Assembly (NCBI GenBank): GCA_016218905.1
Contig: JACRCS010000281.1
Location: 1 to 16,649, forward strand
Direction: 5' to 3'
From: Deltaproteobacteria bacterium
GTDB taxonomy: Bacteria; Desulfobacterota_C; Deferrisomatia; Deferrisomatales; JACRMM01
DNA: 16,649 nucleotides
In this document: piece by piece, positions 1 to 6,738 of the stretch
How positions within the stretch are numbered: the stretch's first letter is position 1
Layout of the letters: every line of letters begins with the position of its first letter
Notes under the pieces: generated by a model
Databases searched by the model: none
What the model saw: only the letters and a program-made list of their open reading frames with translations
What the model was told of the DNA's origin: nothing
Position numbers and translations under genes: made by a program

Positions 1-273
1 CGAGCCCGGGCGGTCGCGCGAAGCGCGAGCCCCGAGGTTTCCGGGGTACCTGTGGGCGGGTAGGCGTGAGCTCGCCGGATATGCCGCGGCAGTCCGATCT
101 TCCGGCACTTCCGTTTGGTTGCGGCCAACGGCCGCGCTGTGGCACCCTCGACGCAGGCGATCGCTTCGGCCGAAGAGGGGCCCAGCACCGGAACGAGCCT
201 CTCGGGCTGGCTCTCCCCAGCCGCTTCATTCCTGATCGGGAAAGCTCCGCCGTCCGAGGGCGAGGGGGCTCCG
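1..273. other. Region with no recognised gene
   Basis: No reading frame here resembles a known family. The frames that are open have no ribosome site and look like GC-rich noise. Three short hairpins are visible: TCGCGC-GAA-GCGCGA near 13-27, CCCCG-CGGGG near 32-48, and GCGGCC-AAC-GGCCGC at 121-135. They lie downstream of the minus-strand DUF421 gene and could help end its transcript, but none has a clear T tract. Confidence 0.4.
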
Positions 274-726
274 TCACTGCTTCTGGGGTATGATCGAGAT
301 CCCCCCGCTGCGCTCCAATACCGCGTACTTGATTTGTTCCATCCTCTCCAGACCCTGCGTCTCGCGCGCGGCCGTGAGGATGTCGTCTTCGTCCACCCGA
401 GCCTTGCGCAGGCGCTCTTCCACGGGTCTGCCGTCCTCGACGATCACGAGCGGGACGCCTTCGACCAGCTTGTGGACCCTTGCCCACTTCTGCTTGCAGA
501 ACGCGATGAGGACGTCGAGCCCCATCAGGGTGGCGATCAGCAGGAGTCCGTTGGTGATCGAAAAGTCGTCGCCGAGCATCGTCTGCTGGGTGGCTTCGGC
601 GATGATGAGCAGGAGGACGAAGTCGAAGGTCGTCAGATGCGCCAGGGACCGCTTGCCCGAAAACCGGAAGACCACGAGCAGAAAGACGTAGATGACCGCG
701 CCCCGAATCATCGTTTCCATCGGCAC
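274..726 (-). CDS. DUF421 (YetF-like) membrane protein
   Basis: This is a 150-residue integral membrane protein of the DUF421/YetF family, whose biochemical role is not settled; members are often linked to spore or stress functions. Three hydrophobic segments lie near residues 6-20, 32-46 and 56-72. A soluble C-terminal domain follows, with the family-typical stretches EGVPLVIVEDG and a final segment of the form MEQIKYAVLERSGGISIIP. The length fits the short single-domain form. The start is a GTG at 726 with AGGAG four bases upstream. An ATG at 720, ten bases from the same AGGAG, is the alternative. The gene starts 18 nt after the stop of the upstream membrane-anchored gene, so the two are very probably one transcript and may work as a pair. 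Confidence 0.85.
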   Translation of the reverse strand: MPMETMIRGAVIYVFLLVVFRFSGKRSLAHLTTFDFVLLLIIAEATQQTMLGDDFSITNGLLLIATLMGLDVLIAFCKQKWARVHKLVEGVPLVIVEDGRPVEERLRKARVDEDDILTAARETQGLERMEQIKYAVLERSGGISIIPQKQ

Positions 727-744
727 TTCGCTCCTGAATCAGCG

Positions 745-1242
745 TCAAGGGTAGACGAATTGGCGAAACGCCACGGGAGAATGCCCCTCGACCGCGACCT
801 CGGCATCCAGAAGCCCGGTCTTTTTCGCCTTCAAGTGAAAGCATACGGTGGTCGGGCTGCCCGGCTCCGCCAGCTTGAACTCGAAGACGTAGTTCCGAGC
901 GCCTGCCTCGGTGGAGAGGGGCTGCGGCAGGATGTCCTCGGCCATGAAGCCTTCCAGGTACTCTCGGCTAAGGGTCAGCCGCAGGATGCGCTCCTCGCTT
1001 GGGGAGCCTCGGACGTTCACCTTGAGGCTCGTGGGAGCCTCGCGCCGAAGGAACCTCTGGTAGTCCAGGTCGAGACCTCCGCCCGTGGCTTTGGCCGCGC
1101 TGAGAGGGCCTGACCCGAAGAGACCCACGAGGCCCGCGACGAGGGCGAGCGTCAGCAGTATCCAGACGACCTTCTGGACTCGCCACATCCGTTCCTGATG
1201 AGGCAGATCCTGCTCGAGTTCCAGATCGCCGAGTCGCTCCAT
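745..1242 (-). CDS. Membrane-anchored protein paired with DUF421
   Basis: This encodes a 165-residue protein of no assigned function. The start is placed at the ATG at 1242 because AAGGAGA lies seven bases upstream; the frame is open to 1299 but that extension has no ribosome site. A charged, cytoplasmic-looking N-terminus (residues 1-23) is followed by one strong transmembrane helix at about 24-43 (VVWILLTLALVAGLVGLFG). A roughly 120-residue region rich in beta-strand-like alternation follows, probably outside the cytoplasmic membrane. The short gap to the DUF421 gene suggests co-transcription and a shared complex. From memory, similar single-helix proteins sit beside DUF421 genes in other high-GC bacteria; this was not searched. 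Confidence 0.75.
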   Translation of the reverse strand: MERLGDLELEQDLPHQERMWRVQKVVWILLTLALVAGLVGLFGSGPLSAAKATGGGLDLDYQRFLRREAPTSLKVNVRGSPSEERILRLTLSREYLEGFMAEDILPQPLSTEAGARNYVFEFKLAEPGSPTTVCFHLKAKKTGLLDAEVAVEGHSPVAFRQFVYP

Positions 1243-1336
1243 CGCGTCTCCTTGGTCCCCTTTTTTCGGTTTCGGGGAAGAGGACCCGCATTGCTGCAAA
1301 GCAGAGTAAATCGGCTTGCGGAATTGGCGAGCGCGC

Positions 1337-1352
1337 GGGGACGGGCGTCCCC
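1337..1352 (-). terminator. GC hairpin just after the BT1 transporter gene
   Basis: A perfect inverted repeat, GGGGAC-GGGC-GTCCCC, starts two bases beyond the stop codon of the minus-strand transporter gene. There is no U-run after it, so it is at best a weak or factor-assisted terminator or an RNA 3'-end stabiliser. It separates the transporter from the downstream membrane-protein pair. Confidence 0.35.
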
Positions 1353-1354
1353 GG

Positions 1355-2815
1355 TCACTTCTCCGGCGGTGGCGCTCGCCCCGCGAGATCGATGGAGATC
1401 CCGCGGCGAGCGAGCTCCCGCCGAAGGAGATGCACGAAAGGGACGGTCAGGAGGGTGAAAGCCAGGCCCAGATAGATGAAGAGCTGCAGGGCGAGCGTCC
1501 GTTTGTCGGCCACTCCCGCGATATCCAGCGCCGATCCGTGAAACGCGTCGAGCACCCAGCCGAGCCGCCGGCCGGTGACGAGGCCGTAGAGCCCGGCTCC
1601 GAGCGTCCCTTCGAGGGTGTCCGTCGCGTTGGCGAGGGCGGTGAGGAACGCGTAGTTCATCCCCGCGTGGGGGACGCTGACCGTCTCGCCCGCGAGGGTG
1701 AGCGGAATCATGAAGGCGGCGATCGTAGCGAAACCGAGGACGACCTGGAAGACGAGGCGAGCCCACTCGTAGCGGTTCCACCCAGGGATAGGGTCCCAGC
1801 CCTCCGGCACGAACAGGAAGACGGCGTCCCACCACGGGTGCCCCGGGTCGAGGTAGAGGAGAAAGGTGACCGGGAACGAGACCGCTCCTATCGCCACCAT
1901 CGCGTAGAGATACTGGTACCACTGAACGGCCGGGACGCGCGCTACGAACCAGCGGTACGCGAAGATGGAGACCAGAAACGTGAGGCGCTCCGCCGACAGG
2001 AGAACCCCGAAGGTCGCCGGTTTGAAATCTCGAACGTCGATCAGGTAGCTGCGCTCGATGTAACCGATCGAGGGGCTGAACTTCCAGAAGAAGAGGAAGA
2101 GGGCCAGCAGGCAGAGCGTTCGATGTTCCGAGAGCCACGACCCGAGCTTCGAAAGGGAGCTGCCGCCGCCGGCGCCTCCCCGACCTCTCGAGGCGGCGCG
2201 CGAATCCCGGGGGCCGCGCGCTCGGGCAGGGGTGTTGCGTCGCTGCTTCTCCTCGTCGATGCAGAGGATCCCGACGATGGCGGTCGCGAGCGGGGGGAGG
2301 GCGGCGATCAGGAAGATCCAGGAGAGGGAAATCGAGCCCGACTGCACTCTCTGCTCGAGCCAGCCCCCGGCGAGGGCCGCGCCGGCGGCCGCGATCGAGA
2401 ATACCGTCCACTGGAAGTTGACGAACGCGCCCACGACGCGGCGCTTTCGGCCCTCCGTCACCATCAGCGCGTCGCATACCACATCCACGAAGGAGTACGT
2501 TCCGAAGGCCAGGTTGAAGGTGAGGAGGAACAGCGGTGCGTTCCGGAAGCCGGCGGCCACCAGGGCCGCGTTGAGGATCCAGAAGGCGATGGCCAGGAGG
2601 GCCATCAACACGTACCAGGACTTCCGGTGATAGCCGGCGATGGCGATCCGATCGGTCAGGTAGCCCCACGCGGGCTTGGCGAGCCAGCCGAGGCCGCGGA
2701 GCGAATCGAAGAGCTGCCCGCCCGCCTCGCCCATGCCGAGGACGAATTTGATGAAGTAGAGGATCGGAACCTCTACCAGGTGGCTCGTCCCGTCGACGAA
2801 GTACGGCGTCCCCAT
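1355..2815 (-). CDS. BT1/folate-biopterin-type MFS transporter
   Basis: This is a polytopic carrier of the major facilitator superfamily, closest by eye to the BT1 (folate-biopterin transporter) group. From the chosen ATG it is 486 residues with about twelve hydrophobic segments. The family-like region follows the first helix: GWLAKPAWGYLTDRIAIAGY and then RKSWY, matching the conserved KPxWGxLxD...GYxRK pattern between helices 2 and 3. A hydrophilic loop rich in Arg, Gly and Ser separates the two six-helix halves. The frame is open upstream to 2995, but ATG 2815 (MGTPYFVDGTSHLVEVPILY) fits the family start; its ribosome site is weak. The substrate cannot be read from sequence: folates or pterins are known for characterised relatives, while many bacterial members are untested. 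Confidence 0.8.
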   Translation of the reverse strand: MGTPYFVDGTSHLVEVPILYFIKFVLGMGEAGGQLFDSLRGLGWLAKPAWGYLTDRIAIAGYHRKSWYVLMALLAIAFWILNAALVAAGFRNAPLFLLTFNLAFGTYSFVDVVCDALMVTEGRKRRVVGAFVNFQWTVFSIAAAGAALAGGWLEQRVQSGSISLSWIFLIAALPPLATAIVGILCIDEEKQRRNTPARARGPRDSRAASRGRGGAGGGSSLSKLGSWLSEHRTLCLLALFLFFWKFSPSIGYIERSYLIDVRDFKPATFGVLLSAERLTFLVSIFAYRWFVARVPAVQWYQYLYAMVAIGAVSFPVTFLLYLDPGHPWWDAVFLFVPEGWDPIPGWNRYEWARLVFQVVLGFATIAAFMIPLTLAGETVSVPHAGMNYAFLTALANATDTLEGTLGAGLYGLVTGRRLGWVLDAFHGSALDIAGVADKRTLALQLFIYLGLAFTLLTVPFVHLLRRELARRGISIDLAGRAPPPEK

Positions 2816-3109
2816 CACCCACCGGAAACGCTCGGCACCCGAGCGCTTCCCGCCGGCCCGGGGGGAGGGCAGGGGACGTTGTTGAGAGGTTGAATGCTGG
2901 CCGGAGTGACGCAGGGGAACGCTCAATCTTTCAGGAAGATGGCTGCGGAGTTCGTGAAAAGTTACCGCCCTTGCCGCGGAGAGCAAGGGGACCACTTCTT
3001 TCGCCGCGGCTGCACCCTCCGAGGAGGACCACCTCCCAGAGGCCCCGGACCTCGAGGACTTTGACGCCGGTCAAGGAAGGCTCGCTCGGCTGCGGCTACG
3101 CTTCCACCC
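2816..3109. promoter_or_regulatory. Divergent intergenic region, transporter / PepSY gene
   Basis: This region separates two divergent genes, so it should carry both promoters. A perfect 7-bp hairpin, CGCTCGG-CAC-CCGAGCG, lies at 2829-2845, about 14 bases before the transporter start, and could affect its translation. TTGACG at 3061-3066 is a possible -35 box for the PepSY gene and is part of the small inverted repeat TTGAC-GCCG-GTCAA (3061-3074). No convincing -10 box was found on either strand. Confidence 0.3.
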
Positions 3110-4666
3110 ATGACCTTGCCAGCCCGAGCCGCTTTTCGCCGACTGCACCGCTGGACCGGGATCGCACTCCTCGTCTACTTCGCGCTCATGGCGGTATCCG
3201 GCGTGCTCCTGAATCATCCTTCGTGGATCGCGGGGCTGGACCTGCCCCGCCGCTGGGTTCCCGGACCCTACGAGCTCCGCGACTGGAACCGGAACGCCTT
3301 GCGCGGGGCCGTGCCCGGGCCGGACGGCGAACAGTACCTCTTCGGCGAAGCGGGCGTCTGGCGTTGGCGGCCGGGCAGCGGCGCTCCGGCGGCCCTGCGG
3401 GCGGGGTTCGAACCGTCGCTGTACTACCGGGACACGCGAGCGCTCCTACGCCTGGAGTCGCCCTCGCCGGCGCTGGTGGCCGGAACCAGGCGCGGGCTCT
3501 ATCGCCTGCCCCTGGACGGCTCCGACCGCTGGCAGCGGGTCCCCCTGGGGGCGGCCGACGACTCCGGGGAAGTCGTGGACCTCCTGCGGGTGGGGCGCGA
3601 CGTGGTCGTCCTGACGCGGGACCGGGTCTACCGGTCCACCGGCTCGGGGCCGCTGGACTTCCGCGACGTCACGCCCGCCCGAGCCGACGCCGCCGGCCTG
3701 CGGGTGCCGCTCTTCCGCCTCGTCTTTCATGCGCACAGCGGCGCGACCTGGGGATTGCCGGGCCGCCTCGCCGTCGACGCGCTGGGGCTCACGCTGCTCT
3801 TCCTGGCGATCACCGGCGCGTGGTTCTGGTGGCGCAAGCGACGCCGGACCCTCGCCTCGGGCCGCGGAGGGCGGCTCGCGCGCGCCGGCCTCTCGTGGCA
3901 CCTGCGCCTGGGGCTCTACCTGTCGGTGCCGCTCCTCTTCGTCACGCTCACCGGCATCCTTCAGCGCCCCCCGTTCCTCCTGGCCGTCGCCTTCGCGAGC
4001 TATCCGCGAGAGCTCCACCCCGGTCCCGCCGACCCGAACCCCTGGCACGACGCCCTCCGGAAGGCCGTCCACGACCCCGGGCGAGGTGTCGTGCTCGTGG
4101 CCACGTCAGACGGGTTCTACGAGGGGCCGGAGGACCTCGCGTCCCCTTTGGAGCCGGTCTCGGGGGGGCCGCCTCTCAGCGTCATGGGCGCTACGGTCCT
4201 GCGGCGCCGCGGAGCCGGTGAGTACTGGGTCGGCTCCATGAGCGGCCTCTACCTCTGGGACAGGGGTAAGGGGCACGTGCTGGATGCCTTCACCGGACGT
4301 CCGCCGTTGCCGTCGGCCGGCGGCCCGGTCGGAGAGCAGCGCGTCGTCGGCTCGGTGGTGCTTCCGGGGGGCGACCTCCTGGCGGCCGACTACGACGCGG
4401 GCCTCCTCGACCTCCGGGGCGGGCCCGCAGGGGAGCGGATTCCCATGCCGGAGGAGCTGAGCCGGAGCGGGCGCATCTCGCTCTGGCACGTCCTCTTCGA
4501 GCTGCACAACGGGCGGCTCTTCGGGTTCCTGCTCGGCTGGTGGGCTTGGCTCGTCGTGCCCCTCGGCGGCCTCGCCCTCGCCGCCGAGGTCGTGAGCGGC
4601 GTCTGGCTGCGCGCGCCCTCGCTCCTGCGGCGCAAGGAGCGGTGTAGGGGTAGCGAGCCGCTTTGA
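3110..4666 (+). CDS. PepSY-associated TM protein, duplicated
   Basis: This is a 518-residue protein of the PepSY-associated transmembrane (PepSY_TM) group. Members occur beside iron, siderophore and redox proteins; this one's partner is unknown. It shows two similar halves. Each starts with a membrane helix (residues about 17-36, after a conserved LHRW, and about 264-288), continues with a large extracytoplasmic part, and ends with a histidine motif before another helix (FHAHSG then helix ~219-241; FELHNG then helix ~475-500). The extracytoplasmic parts contain short repeats of the kind (RRGLYRLPLDGS, MSGLYLWDRG) found in beta-propeller-like modules, which is unusual for the family. The His residues next to helices could bind heme or metal, an inference only. 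There is no clear Shine-Dalgarno sequence before the ATG. Confidence 0.75.
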   Translation: MTLPARAAFRRLHRWTGIALLVYFALMAVSGVLLNHPSWIAGLDLPRRWVPGPYELRDWNRNALRGAVPGPDGEQYLFGEAGVWRWRPGSGAPAALRAGFEPSLYYRDTRALLRLESPSPALVAGTRRGLYRLPLDGSDRWQRVPLGAADDSGEVVDLLRVGRDVVVLTRDRVYRSTGSGPLDFRDVTPARADAAGLRVPLFRLVFHAHSGATWGLPGRLAVDALGLTLLFLAITGAWFWWRKRRRTLASGRGGRLARAGLSWHLRLGLYLSVPLLFVTLTGILQRPPFLLAVAFASYPRELHPGPADPNPWHDALRKAVHDPGRGVVLVATSDGFYEGPEDLASPLEPVSGGPPLSVMGATVLRRRGAGEYWVGSMSGLYLWDRGKGHVLDAFTGRPPLPSAGGPVGEQRVVGSVVLPGGDLLAADYDAGLLDLRGGPAGERIPMPEELSRSGRISLWHVLFELHNGRLFGFLLGWWAWLVVPLGGLALAAEVVSGVWLRAPSLLRRKERCRGSEPL

Positions 4667-4752
4667 TCGCCAAGCGGTTCTGGCTATGATCCGGTGGGGC
4701 CGGTCGTCTGTGTCGGCCTGAAGCCGGAAATCGCCTGCCGGAGGGGATCGGG

Positions 4753-5526
4753 ATGAGCACCAAGGACGCGGACGGCCGCCTCGTCGAGCTCTTGAGCCGG
4801 TCTCGCCGGATGATGATCTTCACCGGGGCGGGGATCTCCACGGGCAGCGGCATCCCCGACTACCGCGGCCCGGACGGGGTGTGGAAGACCCGCCGGCCGG
4901 TGGAGTTCCACGACTTCCTCCGCTCCGAGGCGGCGCGGGTCGAGTACTGGGAGTGGAAGCTCGAGAGCCGCGCGGCGATGCGAAGCGCGCAGCCGAACGC
5001 GACGCACCGCGCGTGCGCCCGCCTGGAGCAGGCCGGCCGGCTCCAGGCCGTGGTGACCCAGAACATAGACGGCCTCCACGAGAAGGCCGGGACCTCGCGA
5101 GCGCGGCTGGTGGAGCTGCACGGCACGGAGGCGCGGGTGGCCTGCCTCCTCTGCGGCGGCGAGGTCTCGCCGGACGAGGCCTACGCCTCGTTCGAGGCGA
5201 GCCGGCAGGCGCCCCGCTGCGGTTGCGGCGGGTTTCTGAAGCCGGCGACCATCAGCTTCGGCCAGGCGCTCCGGGTCGAAGACCTGCAGCGCGCCGAGGA
5301 GGCGGCCGAGGCGTGCGACCTGGTCGTCTCGCTCGGCTCCACGCTCTCGGTGCACCCCGCCGCCGGGTTTCCCCTGCTCGCCGCCCGGCGTGGAGTCCCC
5401 TACGCGATCGTGAACCGGGGCGTCACCGAGCACGACGGGCTGCCCTCGGTGACGCTGCGGCTGGAGGGCGACGTGGCCGCCCTCTTTCCCCCGGCCGTGG
5501 AGCGCGCCCTCGCGGCATCGGCCTGA
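4753..5526 (+). CDS. cobB: SIR2-family NAD-dependent protein deacylase
   Basis: This is a 257-residue sirtuin expected to remove acyl groups from lysines using NAD+, giving nicotinamide and O-acyl-ADP-ribose in the cytoplasm. Seen motifs: GAGIS at 25-29 and GIPDYRGPDGVWK (NAD binding), TQNIDGLHEKAG at 102-113, and the catalytic His123 in ELHG. A zinc site is formed by Cys131/Cys134 and Cys156/Cys158; the second pair is C-x-C rather than the usual C-x2-C. FGQ at 169-171 replaces the common FGE. A terminal NAD-contact region includes LVVSLGSTLSVHPAAGFPLL. Length is normal for a bacterial sirtuin. GGAGGGG lies seven bases before the ATG. The variant zinc and FGQ residues suggest a subfamily separate from Escherichia coli CobB, so the symbol is approximate. 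Confidence 0.9.
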   Translation: MSTKDADGRLVELLSRSRRMMIFTGAGISTGSGIPDYRGPDGVWKTRRPVEFHDFLRSEAARVEYWEWKLESRAAMRSAQPNATHRACARLEQAGRLQAVVTQNIDGLHEKAGTSRARLVELHGTEARVACLLCGGEVSPDEAYASFEASRQAPRCGCGGFLKPATISFGQALRVEDLQRAEEAAEACDLVVSLGSTLSVHPAAGFPLLAARRGVPYAIVNRGVTEHDGLPSVTLRLEGDVAALFPPAVERALAASA

Positions 5527-5531
5527 GGTCC

Positions 5532-5569
5532 AGGGGCAGGAGTCTCCCAGTAGGACTCGGGGGTCCCCT
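5532..5569 (+). terminator. Possible terminator hairpin after the sirtuin gene
   Basis: Two nested inverted repeats start six bases after the sirtuin stop: an outer AGGGG/CCCCT (5532-5536 with 5565-5569) and an inner GAGTC/GACTC (5540-5544 with 5554-5558). No U-run follows, so assignment as an intrinsic terminator is tentative. Confidence 0.3.
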
Positions 5570-5648
5570 AGACGAAGGGGTTCACGACTTCAACGCCATC
5601 AATCTTGCGGTCATGTTGGAGGTCTTCATCCGGAAAGGCACTTTCCGG
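5568..5648 (-). pseudogene. C-terminal remnant of a PIN-domain toxin
   Basis: On the minus strand a short frame ends in a segment reading DEDLQHDRKIDGVEVVNPFV and a stop. This closely resembles the C-terminus of VapC-like PIN-domain ribonucleases of the COG5573 type, which end with a pattern of the form EDLQHG...GVxxVNPF. Nothing upstream in this frame matches the rest of a PIN domain, and no antitoxin accompanies it, so it is read as a truncated leftover. The identification rests on a remembered family pattern over about 26 residues and could be chance. Confidence 0.45.
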
Positions 5649-5756
5649 ATGGACGCTGGTTGACCCGCCGAGCACTGGTGGCACGCTCACACGGTCGGGC
5701 GGACCGCGGTGGCAGGTCCCGGCGACAAAACGGCAGGTGAGGAGAAAGGAGCTGAG

Positions 5757-6074
5757 ATGACCGAAGTGGTCGGAGTCACACCCCAGGACGCGTACCCGAA
5801 GGTCAAGTCCGGTCAGGCCCTTCTCGTGTGCGGTTACGAGGACCCCGAGAAGTGCAGGGCCGTGCAACTGGAAGGAGGCCTCTCGCTCCAGGAGTTTCGA
5901 CGCAGGCGGGCGACGCTTCCGAAGGATCAGGAGATCATTTTCTACTGCGCCTGACCCAACGAAGCGACGTCCGCCGGTCAGGCGGCAAAGAACATCTCTC
6001 TGGGATTCTCGAATTCGAAGGTCCTCCTGGGCGGGGTCGAAGGGTGGAAGGCAGCGGGCTACGGCATGGCCTGA
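5757..6074 (+). CDS. Rhodanese selenoprotein with UGA-encoded Sec66
   Basis: This is a predicted 105-residue single-domain rhodanese (sulfurtransferase-like) whose TGA at 5952-5954 is read as selenocysteine. The ATG at 5757 has AAGGAG six bases upstream. Before the TGA the frame shows the rhodanese core (LLVCGYEDPEKC at 22-33, EIIFYCA at 59-65). Without interruption after it come PNEATSAGQAA (67-77) and the classic C-terminal signature VLLGGVEGWKAAGY (89-102), then TGA at 6072. Cys64 aligns with the usual catalytic cysteine and Sec66 makes a Cys-Ala-Sec pair; close relatives recalled from other bacteria have Cys-Ala-Cys-Pro here. A SECIS-like hairpin follows the UGA. sodC begins 65 nt downstream, so the two may be co-transcribed. 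If the UGA is a stop, the product would be an inactive 65-residue fragment. Sulfur substrate and partner are unknown. Confidence 0.88.
5971..5985 (+). promoter_or_regulatory. Bacterial SECIS-like stem-loop for Sec insertion
   Basis: The sequence CCGCC-GGTCA-GGCGG forms a perfect 5-bp stem with a five-base loop, and the loop begins 21 bases after the TGA. Bacterial SECIS elements lie inside the coding region just after the UGA and present a G-U in a small apical loop that SelB binds. The Escherichia coli fdhF loop also contains GGUC, 18 bases after its UGA. A weaker lower stem is possible (CCCA at 5955-5958 with TGGG at 6001-6004) but not certain. Confidence 0.75.
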
Positions 6075-6139
6075 CGGTCTGCCGCGGACGGCTCGAACGA
6101 GCCGGCGGGCGGGACGAGCAAGAAAGGGAGGGATTTCCG

Positions 6140-6667
6140 ATGAACAGTAGAGCCATCTTCTATGGGGGGATCGTGGCGGCGATGCTGGTCTCGCTTCCCT
6201 GCGCGGCAGCGGAGACGGCGCGAGCCGAGCTCGTCGATTCAAAAGGGAAGAGCGCAGGCACCGTGCTCCTCACACAGACGCCCCAGGGCGTCCTGCTCTC
6301 GGTTCGGGTCTCGAAGCTCCCCCCGGGCGTCCACGCCCTGCACATTCACGAGGTCGGGAAGTGCGAGCCGCCCTTCACCACGGCCGGCGGCCACTTCAAC
6401 CCGGGAGGCAAGAAGCACGGCCTCTCGAATCCGGAGGGGATGCACGCGGGCGATCTGCCGAACCTCCACGTCAGCAAGCAAGGAAAGGCCGAGGTCGAGG
6501 TCTTCGCGACCGGCGTGACCCTCTCCCCAGGAGCTACCTCTCTCCTCGACGACGACGGCTCCGCCATCGTGCTGCACGCGGGGCCGGACGATTACGCCAC
6601 CGACCCGGCAGGAAAGGCAGGCGACCGGATCGCCTGCGGAGTGGTCAGGAAGATCTCCCCGAGGTAG
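6140..6667 (+). CDS. sodC: Periplasmic Cu/Zn superoxide dismutase
   Basis: This 175-residue protein converts superoxide to oxygen and hydrogen peroxide. An N-terminal signal peptide (residues 1-24; positive start, hydrophobic core, LPCAAA before E25) sends it to the periplasm; there is no good lipobox. All metal ligands are present: copper by His68, His70 (HALHIHEVG), His85 and His146; zinc by His85 (bridging, GGHFNP), His93, His102 and Asp105 (HAGDLPNL). Cys75 and Cys166 (GDRIACGVV) form the expected disulfide. GGGAGGG lies eight bases before the ATG. The gene starts 65 nt after the Sec-rhodanese stop, with no strong terminator between them, so co-transcription is likely. Length and motif order are typical of bacterial SodC. 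Confidence 0.95.
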   Translation: MNSRAIFYGGIVAAMLVSLPCAAAETARAELVDSKGKSAGTVLLTQTPQGVLLSVRVSKLPPGVHALHIHEVGKCEPPFTTAGGHFNPGGKKHGLSNPEGMHAGDLPNLHVSKQGKAEVEVFATGVTLSPGATSLLDDDGSAIVLHAGPDDYATDPAGKAGDRIACGVVRKISPR

Positions 6668-6738
6668 CCCGCGTGGCGAGCGTAGCCGTGGAGAAGAGAG
6701 TCACGATCGACGTCGGCGGCGTCGGGTCCGGCACCCTC

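Noticed and set aside
66..293. A 75-residue plus-strand frame near the window start
   Set aside because: It has no ribosome site and no recognisable protein pattern, and it overlaps the end of the DUF421 gene.
1316..2893. A 525-residue plus-strand frame over the transporter gene
   Set aside because: It is extremely Arg/Glu/Gly-rich, has no family pattern and is a shadow of the minus-strand transporter.
3412..3422. GGTTCGAACC resembling a tRNA T-loop
   Set aside because: It lies inside the PepSY gene and no cloverleaf arms are found around it.
5568..6242. A 224-residue minus-strand frame over the Sec-rhodanese
   Set aside because: Apart from its last 26 codons it resembles no family, has no ribosome site, and is antisense to a recognised gene.
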